Assembly: GCF_000307265.1 (NCBI RefSeq)
Contig: NZ_DF158896.1
Coordinates: 878,860-942,859, forward strand
Direction: 5' to 3'
Length of the DNA stretch: 64,000 nt
Source of the DNA: Oscillibacter ruminantium GH1
GTDB taxonomy: Bacteria > Bacillota > Clostridia > Oscillospirales > Oscillospiraceae
Shown here: in pieces, positions 16,590 to 24,641 of the stretch
How the letters are laid out: each line of letters starts with the position of its first letter
How positions within the stretch are numbered: position 1 is the first letter of the stretch
Notes under the pieces: model-generated
What the model was told of the DNA's origin: nothing
Seen by the model: only the letters and a program-made list of their open reading frames with translations
The model's database searches: none
Position numbers and translations under genes: made by a program

Positions 16590-16604
16590 ATCGTTAAAAA
16601 CGAT
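16590..16604 (+). promoter_or_regulatory. LysR-type binding site upstream of yedE
   Basis: ATCGTT-AAA-AACGAT is an exact ATC-N9-GAT LysR recognition motif, centred about 73 bases before the predicted yedE start point. The following TTTTTGA run means it might also act as a weak terminator of the LysR gene. Confidence 0.5.
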
Positions 16605-16633
16605 TTTTGATTTCACGGCATTGTAAACAAAGA

Positions 16634-16663
16634 TTGGCCTTTTTCATAGATGTATTCTATAAT
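16634..16663 (+). promoter_or_regulatory. Promoter of yedE operon
   Basis: TTGGCC (16634-16639), 18-base spacer, consensus TATAAT (16658-16663). The poor -35 box fits activation by a regulator. Confidence 0.65.
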
Positions 16664-16721
16664 AAATGGCGAAAACCTGTGGAAAATCACGGGAATTTTG
16701 TATGGATATAGGAGCGTTGAA

Positions 16722-17834
16722 ATGAAGAAGGTTAACTGGGTCGTGGTGATCGCCGGCGCGGCGGTCGGTCTTGCGGCGGTTGTGCTGACAGCACTTGGGA
16801 ACCCCGCTAACATGGGCTTTTGTATCGCTTGCTTTTTACGGGATATCGCAGGTGCGGTGGGAATGCACAGCGCGGCAAAGGTGCAGTATGTCCGCCCGGA
16901 GATCATCGGGCTGGTGCTGGGCGCGTTCATCATGTCCGTGGCAACAAAGGAATTCCGGGCGAAAGCGGGTTCCTCTCCGGCTACGCGGTTTGTGTTGGGC
17001 GGATTTGTGGTAATCGGCGCACTGGCATTTTTGGGCTGCCCCCTGCGGATGGTAATTCGGCTGGGCGGCGGAGACGCCAACGCGTTGGTGGGCCTTCTGG
17101 GCTTCATCATCGGCATTGTGATCGGTGTGCAGTTCCTCAAGCGCGGTTTTTCTTTAAAGCGGGCATATGAGGTGCGCAAGGCGGAGGGCGGCGTGCTGCC
17201 GATCGTCATGACCGGTCTGCTGATTTTGCTGCTGGCGGTCCCCACGCTGTTAAAATTCAGCGAGGAAGGCCCCGGCTCCAAGCACGCGCCCCTGCTCGCT
17301 GCTCTGGTAATCGCTTTGATTGTGGGAGCACTGGCCCAGAAGGCCCGCCTGTGCATGGTGGGCGGCATCCGCGATGCGGTGCTGTTTCAGGATTTTAAAC
17401 TGCTGTACGGCTTTGTCGCCATCTTTTTGGTAGTTCTGGTGGGAAACCTTGTCACCGGCAGCTTCCACTTCGGCTTTACCATGCAGCCTGTTGCCCACAG
17501 CAATCATCTGTGGAACTTGCTGGGCATGGTACTGGTGGGCTGGGGTTCTGTTCTGCTGGGCGGCTGCCCGCTGCGTCAACTCATTTTGGCGGGCGAGGGC
17601 AATGGCGACTCCGCCGTTACCGTGTTTGGAATGATCTCCGGCGCGGCGCTGGCGCACAACTTTGGCTTGGCGGGAAACCCCGACTCTCTGAATGAGGCCA
17701 AGGAGCTGGTGGTTGGCGGAATCTCCAACGCTGGTAAGGTGGCGGTGCTTTTGGGCTTCGTGGTGTTTGCTGTGATTTCTGTGATGAATCTGCCCAAAGA
17801 GGAAACTGCCGCTGTTGCCGCAAAGACGCATTGA
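16722..17834 (+). CDS. yedE: YedE/YeeE-family membrane protein (probable selenium- or sulfur-species transporter)
   Basis: 370 residues with about ten membrane segments in two homologous halves. Each half carries the conserved GCPLR motif (about 105 and about 284), followed by glycine-rich turns, and there are further conserved cysteines (GFCIACFLRD near 35, KARLCMVGGIRD near 210). This is the YedE/FdhT type linked by comparative genomics to selenium metabolism; related YeeE proteins import thiosulfate. Its downstream partners, a TusA-like carrier and a DUF3343 protein, belong to the same association. The ATG at 16722 follows AGGAG. Substrate is inferred. Confidence 0.88.
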   Translation: MKKVNWVVVIAGAAVGLAAVVLTALGNPANMGFCIACFLRDIAGAVGMHSAAKVQYVRPEIIGLVLGAFIMSVATKEFRAKAGSSPATRFVLGGFVVIGALAFLGCPLRMVIRLGGGDANALVGLLGFIIGIVIGVQFLKRGFSLKRAYEVRKAEGGVLPIVMTGLLILLLAVPTLLKFSEEGPGSKHAPLLAALVIALIVGALAQKARLCMVGGIRDAVLFQDFKLLYGFVAIFLVVLVGNLVTGSFHFGFTMQPVAHSNHLWNLLGMVLVGWGSVLLGGCPLRQLILAGEGNGDSAVTVFGMISGAALAHNFGLAGNPDSLNEAKELVVGGISNAGKVAVLLGFVVFAVISVMNLPKEETAAVAAKTH

Positions 17835-17852
17835 GAAAGGAAGGACATCAAA

Positions 17853-18056
17853 ATGGTTGACGCAAGAGGCTACTCCTGCCCCACGCCCGTGGTGATGGTG
17901 CAGAGGGAAGTGAAGAAGAACAGTCCCGCAGAGCTGGAAGTTCTGGTGGACAACCAGTGTTCGGTGGAGAATGTGACCCGCTATGGAAGCAGCTGCGGCT
18001 ATCAGGTCAGCGTGACTCCGGAAGGCCATGACTTCCATATGACACTGAAAAAATGA
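17853..18056 (+). CDS. TusA/SirA-like sulfurtransferase carrier (YedF-like)
   Basis: 67 residues forming one TusA fold with the active-site CPTP motif (residues 9-12 of MVDARGYSCPTP). The cysteine of this family carries persulfide or perselenide sulfur/selenium. It starts 18 bases after yedE behind AAAGGAAGG and overlaps the DUF3343 gene by four bases (ATGA). Next to YedE it most likely receives the imported chalcogen inside the cell. Confidence 0.9.
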   Translation: MVDARGYSCPTPVVMVQREVKKNSPAELEVLVDNQCSVENVTRYGSSCGYQVSVTPEGHDFHMTLKK

Positions 18057-18295
18057 GCCGTTACATCGCCACGTTCCATACCCATCTGGCGGCCTTGACC
18101 ACAGCCCGCGCTTTGGGCGGAGTGGGCGTTATCGCCAAGATGATGCCGGTCCCCAGAAAGCTGAGTTCTTCCTGCGGTACCTGCGTGCGATATGAGGCGG
18201 GGGAGGCCTGCCTTTCTGCCATGGACACGGATGTGGAGCGGGTCTACGAAGTGAGCAGGGAGGATCAATATACGCTGCTGCTGGAAAACAAGTAA
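18053..18295 (+). CDS. DUF3343 protein, putative Se/S carrier
   Basis: 80 residues matching DUF3343: a YIATFHTHLAALTTARAL start, then a SSSCGTCVRYE cysteine pair (about 39-42) and another cysteine in GEACLSA. Members are annotated as putative Se/S carriers because they co-occur with YedE and selenium genes; no reaction has been shown that I know of. It is translationally coupled to the TusA-like gene and is the last gene of the operon. Confidence 0.82.
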   Translation: MSRYIATFHTHLAALTTARALGGVGVIAKMMPVPRKLSSSCGTCVRYEAGEACLSAMDTDVERVYEVSREDQYTLLLENK

Positions 18296-18329
18296 ATCGG
18301 CCAAACCTTGAGACTTGCTTTCATAAAAT

Positions 18330-18369
18330 AAGGGCATTCCGCCTGTATTTGACAGACGGAATGCCCTTT
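18330..18369 (+). terminator. Terminator of the yedE operon
   Basis: Long stem, AAGGGCATTCCG with CGGAATGCCCTT plus an inner CCTGT/ACAGA extension with one mismatch, followed by TCGGC. The T run is weak. Confidence 0.7.
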
Positions 18370-18397
18370 CGGCATATAGAAAATAATTTTTAACGGC

Positions 18398-18430
18398 AAA
18401 AAAACGGCGCGGCCGAAAGACCGTGCCGTT
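18398..18430 (-). terminator. Minus-strand terminator after the 48-codon small gene
   Basis: 10-bp stem AACGGCGCGG/CCGTGCCGTT (one G-U). Read on the minus strand it ends in seven T. Confidence 0.75.
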
Positions 18431-18535
18431 TGCAGCGCCAATATGACTCCTGTCTCAGGGATATCTTGAAACTGCGGTGTTAGAAGACCTTTGCTGTGGG
18501 ACTTTGTGCGCGGCCAATCTGGACGGGCTGCCCTT

Positions 18536-18682
18536 CTAAAGGTCTTCCAAGTCTGCGGCGGGAATGTTGTTCTCGATATTGTCGCGTGCAAGATCAGTGT
18601 CAATCACCGGGTAGACATTTGGAATGGGTTTTTCTTCTTGATATGGTTTTTTGTGCGGAATTTCAATAGGACGGTCATCCAC
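18536..18682 (-). CDS. Unrecognised 48-residue acidic small protein
   Basis: Reading leftward, GTG at 18682 opens a 48-codon frame: VDDRPIEIPHKKPYQ, then PIPNVYPVIDTDLARDN, ending PAADLEDL. GAGGTGAT, an eight-base match to the 16S anti-Shine-Dalgarno sequence, lies six bases before the GTG. A minus-strand terminator follows about 105 bases after the stop. The protein is proline-rich at the start and acidic at the end, with no membrane segment. I do not recognise the family. The stop codon lies in one arm of a 10-bp inverted repeat (18483-18492 and 18538-18547). Confidence 0.65.
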   Translation of the reverse strand: MDDRPIEIPHKKPYQEEKPIPNVYPVIDTDLARDNIENNIPAADLEDL

Positions 18683-18856
18683 AGAAAATCACCTCAGCGG
18701 TAGATTGCCCATCATGACGAGAATTATGTAGAAATTTGAGGAAAAGTGCTGTAATGCATTCCTAATATAAAGTTTTGTGGGCGCACTCATTCGGTGACAA
18801 CCGGGGTTATACGGGAATCCTATTTTATAGGAAATAACAAGCGGGTAAAAGAAAAG

Positions 18857-18881
18857 CCCTGAAACCATTGAGGTTTCAGGG
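18857..18881 (-). terminator. Terminator of tRNA-Gln gene
   Basis: Perfect 10-bp stem CCCTGAAACC/GGTTTCAGGG; read leftward it is followed by CTTTTCTTTT. Confidence 0.85.
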
Positions 18882-18889
18882 AAATCTTG

Positions 18890-18963
18890 TGGCAGCGGGT
18901 GAAGGATTCGAACCCTCACAGACGGAGTCAGAGTCCGGCGTGCTACCATTACACAAACCCGCT
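18890..18963 (-). tRNA. trnQ: tRNA-Gln (anticodon CTG)
   Basis: Acceptor arms AGCGGGT and ACCCGCT pair fully. The D arm contains TAATGGTAGCA. The anticodon loop CTCTGAC gives anticodon CTG. The T arm is GAGGG-TTCGAAT-CCTTC, and the CCA end is encoded. It reads CAG codons. Confidence 0.95.
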
Positions 18964-19004
18964 ATCTGCCGTTCGGTACGTGATTGGCGTAGCGAACAGA
19001 TATT

Positions 19005-19032
19005 ATTATACAAAAAATTCCGAGATTGTCAA
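19005..19032 (-). promoter_or_regulatory. Promoter of tRNA-Gln gene
   Basis: On the minus strand: TTGACA (19032-19027), 16-base spacer, TATAAT (19010-19005), about 40 bases before the mature tRNA 5' end. Confidence 0.8.
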
Positions 19033-19099
19033 CCCCTTTTCAAAAAAATGTATGGAATACTTTTTTTCAACGTTCCACACACTACCGAAGGGTGATTTC

Positions 19100-19279
19100 A
19101 TGAGCAAAAGACAACGAACGGATCGTCCTGCGGAAAACACGCCCACCCTGCGCATTGAGCCGGAAAAACGGCTCTGCCCTGCGTTCGACCCCGTGAGCAT
19201 TGCACTGTTCCCCGTGGCCAGCCGGAGCGAGATGGGCGTGCGCGTGGTGGATAACTTCTGCGAGGAACACATCATGTAA
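19100..19279 (+). CDS. Unrecognised 59-residue small protein
   Basis: 59 codons starting at ATG 19100 after a moderate AAGGGTGAT site. The sequence begins MSKRQRTDRPAENTP, has a central CPAFDPVSIALFPVAS stretch and ends in EEHIM. There is no clear membrane segment and I do not know the family. A strong terminator follows 45 bases after the stop, which supports a real transcription unit. Confidence 0.55.
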   Translation: MSKRQRTDRPAENTPTLRIEPEKRLCPAFDPVSIALFPVASRSEMGVRVVDNFCEEHIM

Positions 19280-19323
19280 CGGTTCTGCAAATAGAAAAGC
19301 AAAGTGAAACGCTTCCGAGCAAA

Positions 19324-19354
19324 GCCCCGGCCCCGCTTTTGGCGGGGCCGGGGC
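19324..19354 (+). terminator. GC-rich terminator-like hairpin
   Basis: 13-bp stem GCCCCGGCCCCGC/GCGGGGCCGGGGC with TTTTG loop, between the small gene and thiT, which end toward each other. No long T run. Confidence 0.65.
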
Positions 19355-19375
19355 CGATTGCGTATTTCGGATGGA

Positions 19376-19942
19376 TTACACCTGCGCAGCGCGGAGATCG
19401 GCGCTGGTAAAATACTTTTTCAAGGGTCGGTACAGCAGAGCGAAGATCACGCCGCAGATCAGGATGTCCGGAAGCATGTAACTGCCGTTATACAGCAGAG
19501 AATAGAACCAGGGGCTGGTCATGGTCATGCCGAAAAACGCGTCCGGCATCCACTTTCCCCAGACCACCGCGCCTACCACCAAATGGGCCGCAAACCGCAG
19601 AAGACCGCCGCTGAGTGTCCCGAAGTAGACACCGTATTTATGACCACGGAACAGCCCCGCGCCAAAGCCCAGCAGTGCGTAGGCAATGAAATAGTCACAG
19701 ATAATAGTCGTCCAGTCGATGGAAATACCGTTGGCAAAGAAATATTGCATGGCTCCGTAGACAAAGCCGACGCCGGTTCCCCAGCCCGCGCCATAGCGAA
19801 CGGCGAAGAGAATGATGGGGACCATGGCGCAGTCGATAGACCCGCCGTTGGGAAACTCGTAGAGCTTGATGTAGCTGAGGATCTGCGCCATGGCCATCAT
19901 AACGGCGGCTTCGCAGATCATGCGGACGTTGCTGTTTTTCAT
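19376..19942 (-). CDS. thiT: Thiamine transporter ThiT (ECF S component)
   Basis: 188 residues with six hydrophobic helices, starting with ICEAAVMMAMAQILSYIKLYE. The PNGGSIDCAMVPIILFA and RYGAGWGTGVGFVYG motifs and the late VVWGKWMPDAFFGM stretch match ThiT, which binds thiamine outside the cell and works with the shared ECF energy module. No ECF ATPase is in the window. The gene stands directly behind a TPP riboswitch. Start ATG 19942 follows GGGAG. Confidence 0.93.
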   Translation of the reverse strand: MKNSNVRMICEAAVMMAMAQILSYIKLYEFPNGGSIDCAMVPIILFAVRYGAGWGTGVGFVYGAMQYFFANGISIDWTTIICDYFIAYALLGFGAGLFRGHKYGVYFGTLSGGLLRFAAHLVVGAVVWGKWMPDAFFGMTMTSPWFYSLLYNGSYMLPDILICGVIFALLYRPLKKYFTSADLRAAQV

Positions 19943-20007
19943 AATTTCGGAACTCCCTTTACGATATTTGGCAATTCCGTTTCCCCCGGCCTTCGCCCAC
20001 GGGCAGA

Positions 20008-20047
20008 AAAAACCGCATGGCGGGCGTCGGCCTCGTCATGCGGGTAC
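20008..20047 (-). terminator. Riboswitch expression-platform terminator
   Basis: On the minus strand CCGCATG pairs with CATGCGG across a GC-rich loop, followed by TTTTTT. It lies between the TPP aptamer and thiT, as expected for transcriptional control. Edges are accurate to a base or two. Confidence 0.82.
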
Positions 20048-20059
20048 AGTCAAACAGCT

Positions 20060-20150
20060 CGCATTCCTACGCCGGCATTACCCGGATCAGGTTCGAGGGA
20101 CCGGGCGAGAATACGCCCATCTCAGCCGGCTTCCGCCAGCACCCCTTGGA
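20060..20150 (-). ncRNA. TPP riboswitch (THI element)
   Basis: The minus strand carries the THI-box core: GGGGTGC, then GCTGAGATGGGC, CCCTCGAACCTGATCC, GGGTAATGCCGGCGTAGG and AATGCGA closing helix P1. It binds thiamine pyrophosphate and should stop thiT expression when thiamine is plentiful. Confidence 0.95.
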
Positions 20151-20163
20151 ATTGTCGCATTCA

Positions 20164-20213
20164 TTATAATGTGGTAACACCTGTTTGTCAAGTGGGAGAA
20201 GTTGTGGTACAAT
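20164..20213. promoter_or_regulatory. Overlapping divergent promoters of thiT and thiN
   Basis: Leftward promoter: TTGACA (20192-20187) and TATAAT (20169-20164), spacer 17. Rightward promoter: TTGTCA (20185-20190) and TACAAT (20208-20213), spacer 17. The two -35 boxes overlap. Confidence 0.82.
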
Positions 20214-20280
20214 CACAGCAAACCGGTGGGCGAAAGAGAGTGGGGTCCCGCCGTCAACACAAGAAACAGAGGGAACGCGC

Positions 20281-20910
20281 ATGAGACGCTGTTTTATTTT
20301 TGCTGCCGGGAGTTTTTATGGCCTGCGGGAATGTCCCGCACCCGGAGATCTGGTGATTGCCGCCGATGCGGGCTACCGACTGTGCCAAAGCCTTGGGATT
20401 ATACCGGACTTGGTGCTGGGAGATTTCGATTCCATGCCGGAGCCGGAGGGGATTGCGGTGCGGCGGGTGCCGGTGGAAAAAGACGACACCGACACGATGC
20501 TGGCGCTGAAAACCGGACTGGAAGCCGAATGCGATGCGTTTTATCTGTACGGCTTCACCGGCGGGAAACGGTTGGATCACACGCTGGCAAATCTCCAGTC
20601 CTTGCTGTATTTGCGGCGCAGAGGAGCGCGAGGCTGGCTGTACGGCGATGATTTTCTCTGGACAGCCATTGAAAATGAGTCCCTCTCCATTCAAAAGGAA
20701 GTGGAATGGGGCCTGTTCTCAGCATTCTGTCTGGGGGACGAGGCCAGAGGGATTGACGAGACGGGCTTTCAGTACCCGCTGAAAAACGCCGTGCTGACGC
20801 CGGAGTTTCCGCTGGGAGTCAGCAATCACATTCTGGAGAGGTCCGCCGTCGTCACCGTCCGGGACGGAGCGCTGCTGGTGGGTTGGGAGCTTCCGCAAAA
20901 GAAAGCGTGA
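20281..20910 (+). CDS. thiN: Thiamine pyrophosphokinase
   Basis: 209 residues. The TPK signature is present: ADAGYRLC (about 28-35), DLVLGDFDS (about 43-51), PVEKDDTDTMLAL (about 63-75) and GFTGGKRLDHTLANL (about 94-108). The enzyme makes thiamine pyrophosphate from thiamine and ATP, completing salvage of the thiamine imported by the divergent ThiT. Only a weak AGAGGGA ribosome site precedes the ATG at 20281. It has no riboswitch of its own. Confidence 0.93.
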   Translation: MRRCFIFAAGSFYGLRECPAPGDLVIAADAGYRLCQSLGIIPDLVLGDFDSMPEPEGIAVRRVPVEKDDTDTMLALKTGLEAECDAFYLYGFTGGKRLDHTLANLQSLLYLRRRGARGWLYGDDFLWTAIENESLSIQKEVEWGLFSAFCLGDEARGIDETGFQYPLKNAVLTPEFPLGVSNHILERSAVVTVRDGALLVGWELPQKKA

Positions 20911-20946
20911 TAGCATAAGTAGTATAACGGACTGCACAAACAAAGA

Positions 20947-20975
20947 TTGCGCTGGCCTAAAAATTATTGTATAAT
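20947..20975 (+). promoter_or_regulatory. Promoter of one-chain molybdenum hydroxylase gene
   Basis: TTGCGC (20947-20952), 17-base spacer, consensus TATAAT (20970-20975). The roughly 90-base leader contains a CCTTTCGGC/GCCGAAGGG hairpin at about 20993-21016. Confidence 0.72.
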
Positions 20976-21074
20976 GAGTCAATAAAAGGTTGACCTTTCG
21001 GCAAGAGGCCGAAGGGCGGCTGAAGAATGACCGTGGGACCGGGGCCGGGCACGGAGTTTGAGGAGGAATACACG

Positions 21075-23624
21075 ATGGCGACATTTACCGTGAACGGCAA
21101 AGCCGTGAGCGTGGAGAAAAACCAAAAACTCATCCGCTTCCTGCGGGATGAACTGCACTTGACCTCCGTGAAGGACGGGTGCAGCGAAGGGGCCTGCGGC
21201 ACCTGCACGGTGCTGATTGACGGAAAACCCACCAAGGCCTGCATTCCACAGACCGACAAGATGGAGGGAAAGTCCGTTTTGACGGTAGAGGGCCTCAGCG
21301 ATTTTGAAAAGGACGTATATACTTACGCCTTTGGCAAAGCGGGAGCCGTTCAGTGCGGCTTTTGCATTCCGGGGATGGTGATCTCCGCCAAGGCGCTGCT
21401 GGACGCGAATCCGAATCCCACCCGGGAGGAGGCGGCGTTTGCCATTCGGAACAATATCTGCCGCTGTACCGGATATGTGAAGATCATCGACGGAATTCTG
21501 TTGGCGGCGGAGACGCTGCGCAGCGGCGAGATTCCTGCTCTGCCGACAGACTGGAATCTGGGCGCGCGGGTACCCCGGGTGGACGTGCGGGAAAAGGTTA
21601 CCGGCACCGGGCAGTATCCCGACGATGTGTATCTGGACGGTATGCTCTATGCCAGCGCGGTGCGCAGCCGGTATCCTCGGGCGCGGGTGCTGGCCATCCG
21701 CACAGAAGCGGCAAAGGCGTTGCCGGGTGTTGCGGGAGTTTTCACCGCGGCGGACATTCCCGGACAGAACAAGGTGGGCCATCTTCAAAAGGACTGGGAT
21801 ACGATGATTCCCGTGGGAGAGGTCACCCACTATCTGGGGGACACCATCTGCATTGTAGCCGCCGAGACAAAGGAGATTTTGGAGCAGGCGAAAGCGCTGG
21901 TGGAAGTGGATTATGAGGAACTGCCCATGGTCCGAAGCCCGAAGGAGGCCATGCTGCCCGACGCGCCGCTGGTCCATCGGTCCGGGAATCTGCTGGCCCA
22001 CAAGCATATCCAGCGGGGCAATCCGGCAGAGGCCATCGCCAGATCGAAATATGTGCTGACGCAGCATTTTTCCACGCCTTGGACGGAGCATGCGTTCTTG
22101 GAGCCGGAATGCGCCGTGGCGTTTCCGGAGGGGGATGGAGTCACCATCTGGTCCACGGATCAGGGGGCCTATGACACCCAGCATGAAACGATGGGGATGC
22201 TGGGCCTGCCCGCCGAAAAGGTGAAGGTCAAAAATCTGCTGGTGGGCGGCGGCTTTGGCGGCAAGGAGGACGTGACGGTCCAGCACCACGCCGCGCTGGT
22301 GGCTTATCTTTTGAAACGTCCGGTCAAGGTGAAACTGACTCGGGCGGAGAGCATTTTAATCCACCCCAAGCGCCACCCCATGGAGATGGAATTTTCCATG
22401 GGCTGCGACGAAAACGGGATTATTCAGGGCGTTGCGGCGGAGGTCATTGCGGACACCGGTGCATATGCCTCTTTGGGCGGGCCGGTGCTGGAACGGGCCT
22501 GCACCCACGCGGCGGGACCTTATAATTATCAGAATTTTGAGATTGACGGCTGGGCGTATTACACCAATAACCCGCCCGCCGGGGCGTTCCGGGGCTTTGG
22601 CGTGACGCAGACGTGCTTTTGCGTGGAGAGCCTTTTGAACCAGATGGCCGACAAAGTGGGCATTACCCCTTGGGAGATTCGCTGGCGCAACGCCATCCGT
22701 CCGGGGCAGGAACTGCCCAACGGCCAGATCGTGGATGCGTCCACGGGTCTTGCGGAGACGCTGGAGGCGGTGAAGCCCTACTACGACGCGGCAAAGTACG
22801 TGGGCATCGGCTGCGCCATGAAAAACGCGGGCGTGGGCGTGGGAATTCCGGACACGGGCCGGATTCGCCTGCGGGTGGAAGAAGGAAAACTCCACATTTA
22901 CGCCGGAGCCTCCTGCATCGGGCAGGGATTGGGTACGGTTTTGACCCAGATGGTCTGCGACCAGACGGGCCTTGGACGGGACGATGTGGTCTACGAGCGG
23001 TCCAACACCTATCTGGCCCCGGATTCGGGGACTACCTCTGGTTCCCGGCAGACGCTGGTGACGGGAGAGGCCTGCCGCCGGGCGTGTGAGAAGCTGAACG
23101 AGGCAAAAAAAGAAAACCCCCTGTCCCATTTGGAGGGGCAGGAGTTTTACGGAGAGTATCTGGCAAAGACCGACCCGTTGGGGGCGGACGTGCCGAACCC
23201 TGTCAGCCATGTGGCCTACGGCTACGCCACCCAGATCTGCATTTTGGACGACGAGGGAAAGATCGAGAAGATCGTGGCGGCCCACGATGTGGGAAAGGCG
23301 GTCAACCCCACCTCGGTGGAGGGACAGATCGAGGGCGGCGTGGTGATGAGTATGGGCTTTGCCCTGACGGAGCGCTATCCTCTGGAGGACTGCAAACCCT
23401 TGGCAAGGTACGGCACGCTGGGCCTGTTTCGGGCGAATCAGGTGCCGGAGGTGAAGGCGCTGATCGTGGAGAAGCCGGGCCTTGACGTGGCCTGCGGCGC
23501 CATCGGTATCGGAGAGATTACCTCCATCCCCACGGCCCCCGCTATCGCGGACGCCTATTTCCGGTACGATGGAAATTTCCGGTCCAGCCTGCCGTTGGAG
23601 AACACACCTTACAGTAAAAAGTAA
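21075..23624 (+). CDS. One-chain molybdenum hydroxylase, probable selenium-dependent xanthine dehydrogenase
   Basis: 849 residues. The N terminus is a two-cluster [2Fe-2S] domain (CSEGACGTC at about 36-44 and CGFC...CRCTG at about 94-133). It is fused directly to the molybdopterin-binding domains, with GGGFGGKED (about 392-400), AFRGFGVTQT (about 504-513), ASCIGQG, GTTSGSRQT and the catalytic glutamate in GAIGIGE (about 805). There is no FAD domain. This fused size and order is that of the Se-dependent xanthine dehydrogenase type of Clostridia, which uses a labile selenium ligand. ATG 21075 follows GAGGAGGAAT. Substrate remains inferred. Confidence 0.88.
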   Translation: MATFTVNGKAVSVEKNQKLIRFLRDELHLTSVKDGCSEGACGTCTVLIDGKPTKACIPQTDKMEGKSVLTVEGLSDFEKDVYTYAFGKAGAVQCGFCIPGMVISAKALLDANPNPTREEAAFAIRNNICRCTGYVKIIDGILLAAETLRSGEIPALPTDWNLGARVPRVDVREKVTGTGQYPDDVYLDGMLYASAVRSRYPRARVLAIRTEAAKALPGVAGVFTAADIPGQNKVGHLQKDWDTMIPVGEVTHYLGDTICIVAAETKEILEQAKALVEVDYEELPMVRSPKEAMLPDAPLVHRSGNLLAHKHIQRGNPAEAIARSKYVLTQHFSTPWTEHAFLEPECAVAFPEGDGVTIWSTDQGAYDTQHETMGMLGLPAEKVKVKNLLVGGGFGGKEDVTVQHHAALVAYLLKRPVKVKLTRAESILIHPKRHPMEMEFSMGCDENGIIQGVAAEVIADTGAYASLGGPVLERACTHAAGPYNYQNFEIDGWAYYTNNPPAGAFRGFGVTQTCFCVESLLNQMADKVGITPWEIRWRNAIRPGQELPNGQIVDASTGLAETLEAVKPYYDAAKYVGIGCAMKNAGVGVGIPDTGRIRLRVEEGKLHIYAGASCIGQGLGTVLTQMVCDQTGLGRDDVVYERSNTYLAPDSGTTSGSRQTLVTGEACRRACEKLNEAKKENPLSHLEGQEFYGEYLAKTDPLGADVPNPVSHVAYGYATQICILDDEGKIEKIVAAHDVGKAVNPTSVEGQIEGGVVMSMGFALTERYPLEDCKPLARYGTLGLFRANQVPEVKALIVEKPGLDVACGAIGIGEITSIPTAPAIADAYFRYDGNFRSSLPLENTPYSKK

Positions 23625-23652
23625 AGCGGTCCCCCACAGGGGACCGCTGGAC

Positions 23653-24018
23653 TCAGCCTACCAGTGACCGGCTCAAGGACTGGCCCAGCCAGACGCCCGC
23701 GAGACACCCGGCAAGGCTGAGAAGAATGTACAGCGCGGCCAGACCCCGCTCCCCAGCGGAGAGCAGCTGGGCGGCCTCCAGCGAAAAGGTGGAGAAGGTG
23801 GTAAAGCCGCCGCAGACCCCGGTTTTCCAGAAGAGAAGCGCACGGGGATTCAACGCTCGCTGCTCCGCAAGGCCCACCAGAAAGCCGATCACCGCCGCAC
23901 CCAGAAGATTGATGCAAAGCGTCAGGAGCGGAAAATTCCCCCGCCATGGGAGAAGCCCGACGCCATATCGGGCGGCGGCTCCCAATCCGCCGCCCAGACC
24001 AACGACCAAAAAGTTCAT
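23653..24018 (-). CDS. crcB: Fluoride channel CrcB/FluC
   Basis: 121 residues with four membrane helices. It carries the N-terminal GGGLGAAARYG motif, a central LGAAVIGFLVG helix and the FluC signature GGFTTFSTFSLE (about 73-84). Members export fluoride as dual-topology dimers. One gene is present, so it would be a homodimer. Start ATG 24018 follows GGAGGACAAGGC and overlaps the mocA stop by four bases, giving an unexpected pairing of fluoride export with molybdenum cofactor modification. No fluoride riboswitch is seen. Confidence 0.9.
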   Translation of the reverse strand: MNFLVVGLGGGLGAAARYGVGLLPWRGNFPLLTLCINLLGAAVIGFLVGLAEQRALNPRALLFWKTGVCGGFTTFSTFSLEAAQLLSAGERGLAALYILLSLAGCLAGVWLGQSLSRSLVG

Positions 24019-24611
24019 GCCTTGTCCTCCGGGTTTAAGATGTGCGCCGCTTCGTCCAGCGCCTGCGGCGTGTCCACGTCCCAAAGCTCCTTGGCGGGAA
24101 CCTCTAAAAGGCGCAAAGCGTTCTCGTGTCGGCGGATGACCGCCGCGCCGCCAATATCACCCGTCAGAGCCATCAGCTCCGGGAAAAATTCGGAGGGGAA
24201 GATACAGGGATTGCCCCGGACGCCGCCGTGGCCCAAGGCCGCCAGCTTTTTCGGCGATTCCCTCCAGAAATCACACAGCGCTGCCACGGACTCTCGCCGC
24301 AGAAGCGGCTGGTCCGAGACTTGAAAGCAGACGGCCTCGCAGTTTCGCACTTCCGTAAGCCCCAGCTGGAGGGAGCGGCTCAATCCAAGCTCCGGCTTGT
24401 CGTTGAGAATGGCGGCGAAATGAAATTCTCCCGCCAGCTTCAGCACTTCCGGGTACTGGGTGACCACAACGATGGAGGAAAAGTGCTCTGAAGGAACTGT
24501 TTCCAGCGAGCGCAGGATCAGAGAACGACCATCCAGCGCCGCAGTCAGCTTATTCCCGCCGAACCGCTTTCCGTATCCGGCGGCAAGGACCACACAGCCC
24601 AAGTTTTCCAT
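24015..24611 (-). CDS. mocA: Molybdenum cofactor nucleotidyltransferase (MocA-like)
   Basis: 198 residues of the MobA/MocA NTP-transferase fold. The N-terminal VVLAAGYGKRFGGNK motif (about 7-21) binds nucleotide and metal, VSDQPLL (about 98-104) holds the metal-binding Asp, and GVRGNPCIFP and DIGGAAVI follow, ending in WDVDTPQAL. MocA attaches CMP to molybdopterin for xanthine dehydrogenase-family enzymes. The gene lies between two such enzymes. ATG 24611 follows AAGGGGTG. Confidence 0.88.
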   Translation of the reverse strand: MENLGCVVLAAGYGKRFGGNKLTAALDGRSLILRSLETVPSEHFSSIVVVTQYPEVLKLAGEFHFAAILNDKPELGLSRSLQLGLTEVRNCEAVCFQVSDQPLLRRESVAALCDFWRESPKKLAALGHGGVRGNPCIFPSEFFPELMALTGDIGGAAVIRRHENALRLLEVPAKELWDVDTPQALDEAAHILNPEDKA

Positions 24612-24641
24612 TTTGACACCCCTTATCGGTTACTTTTCTTT

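Noticed and set aside
18483-18547. GAAGACCTTT/AAAGGTCTTC inverted repeat as a terminator
   Set aside because: The arms are 45 bases apart, one lies in the small gene's stop region and no T run follows; a better terminator is at 18398-18430.
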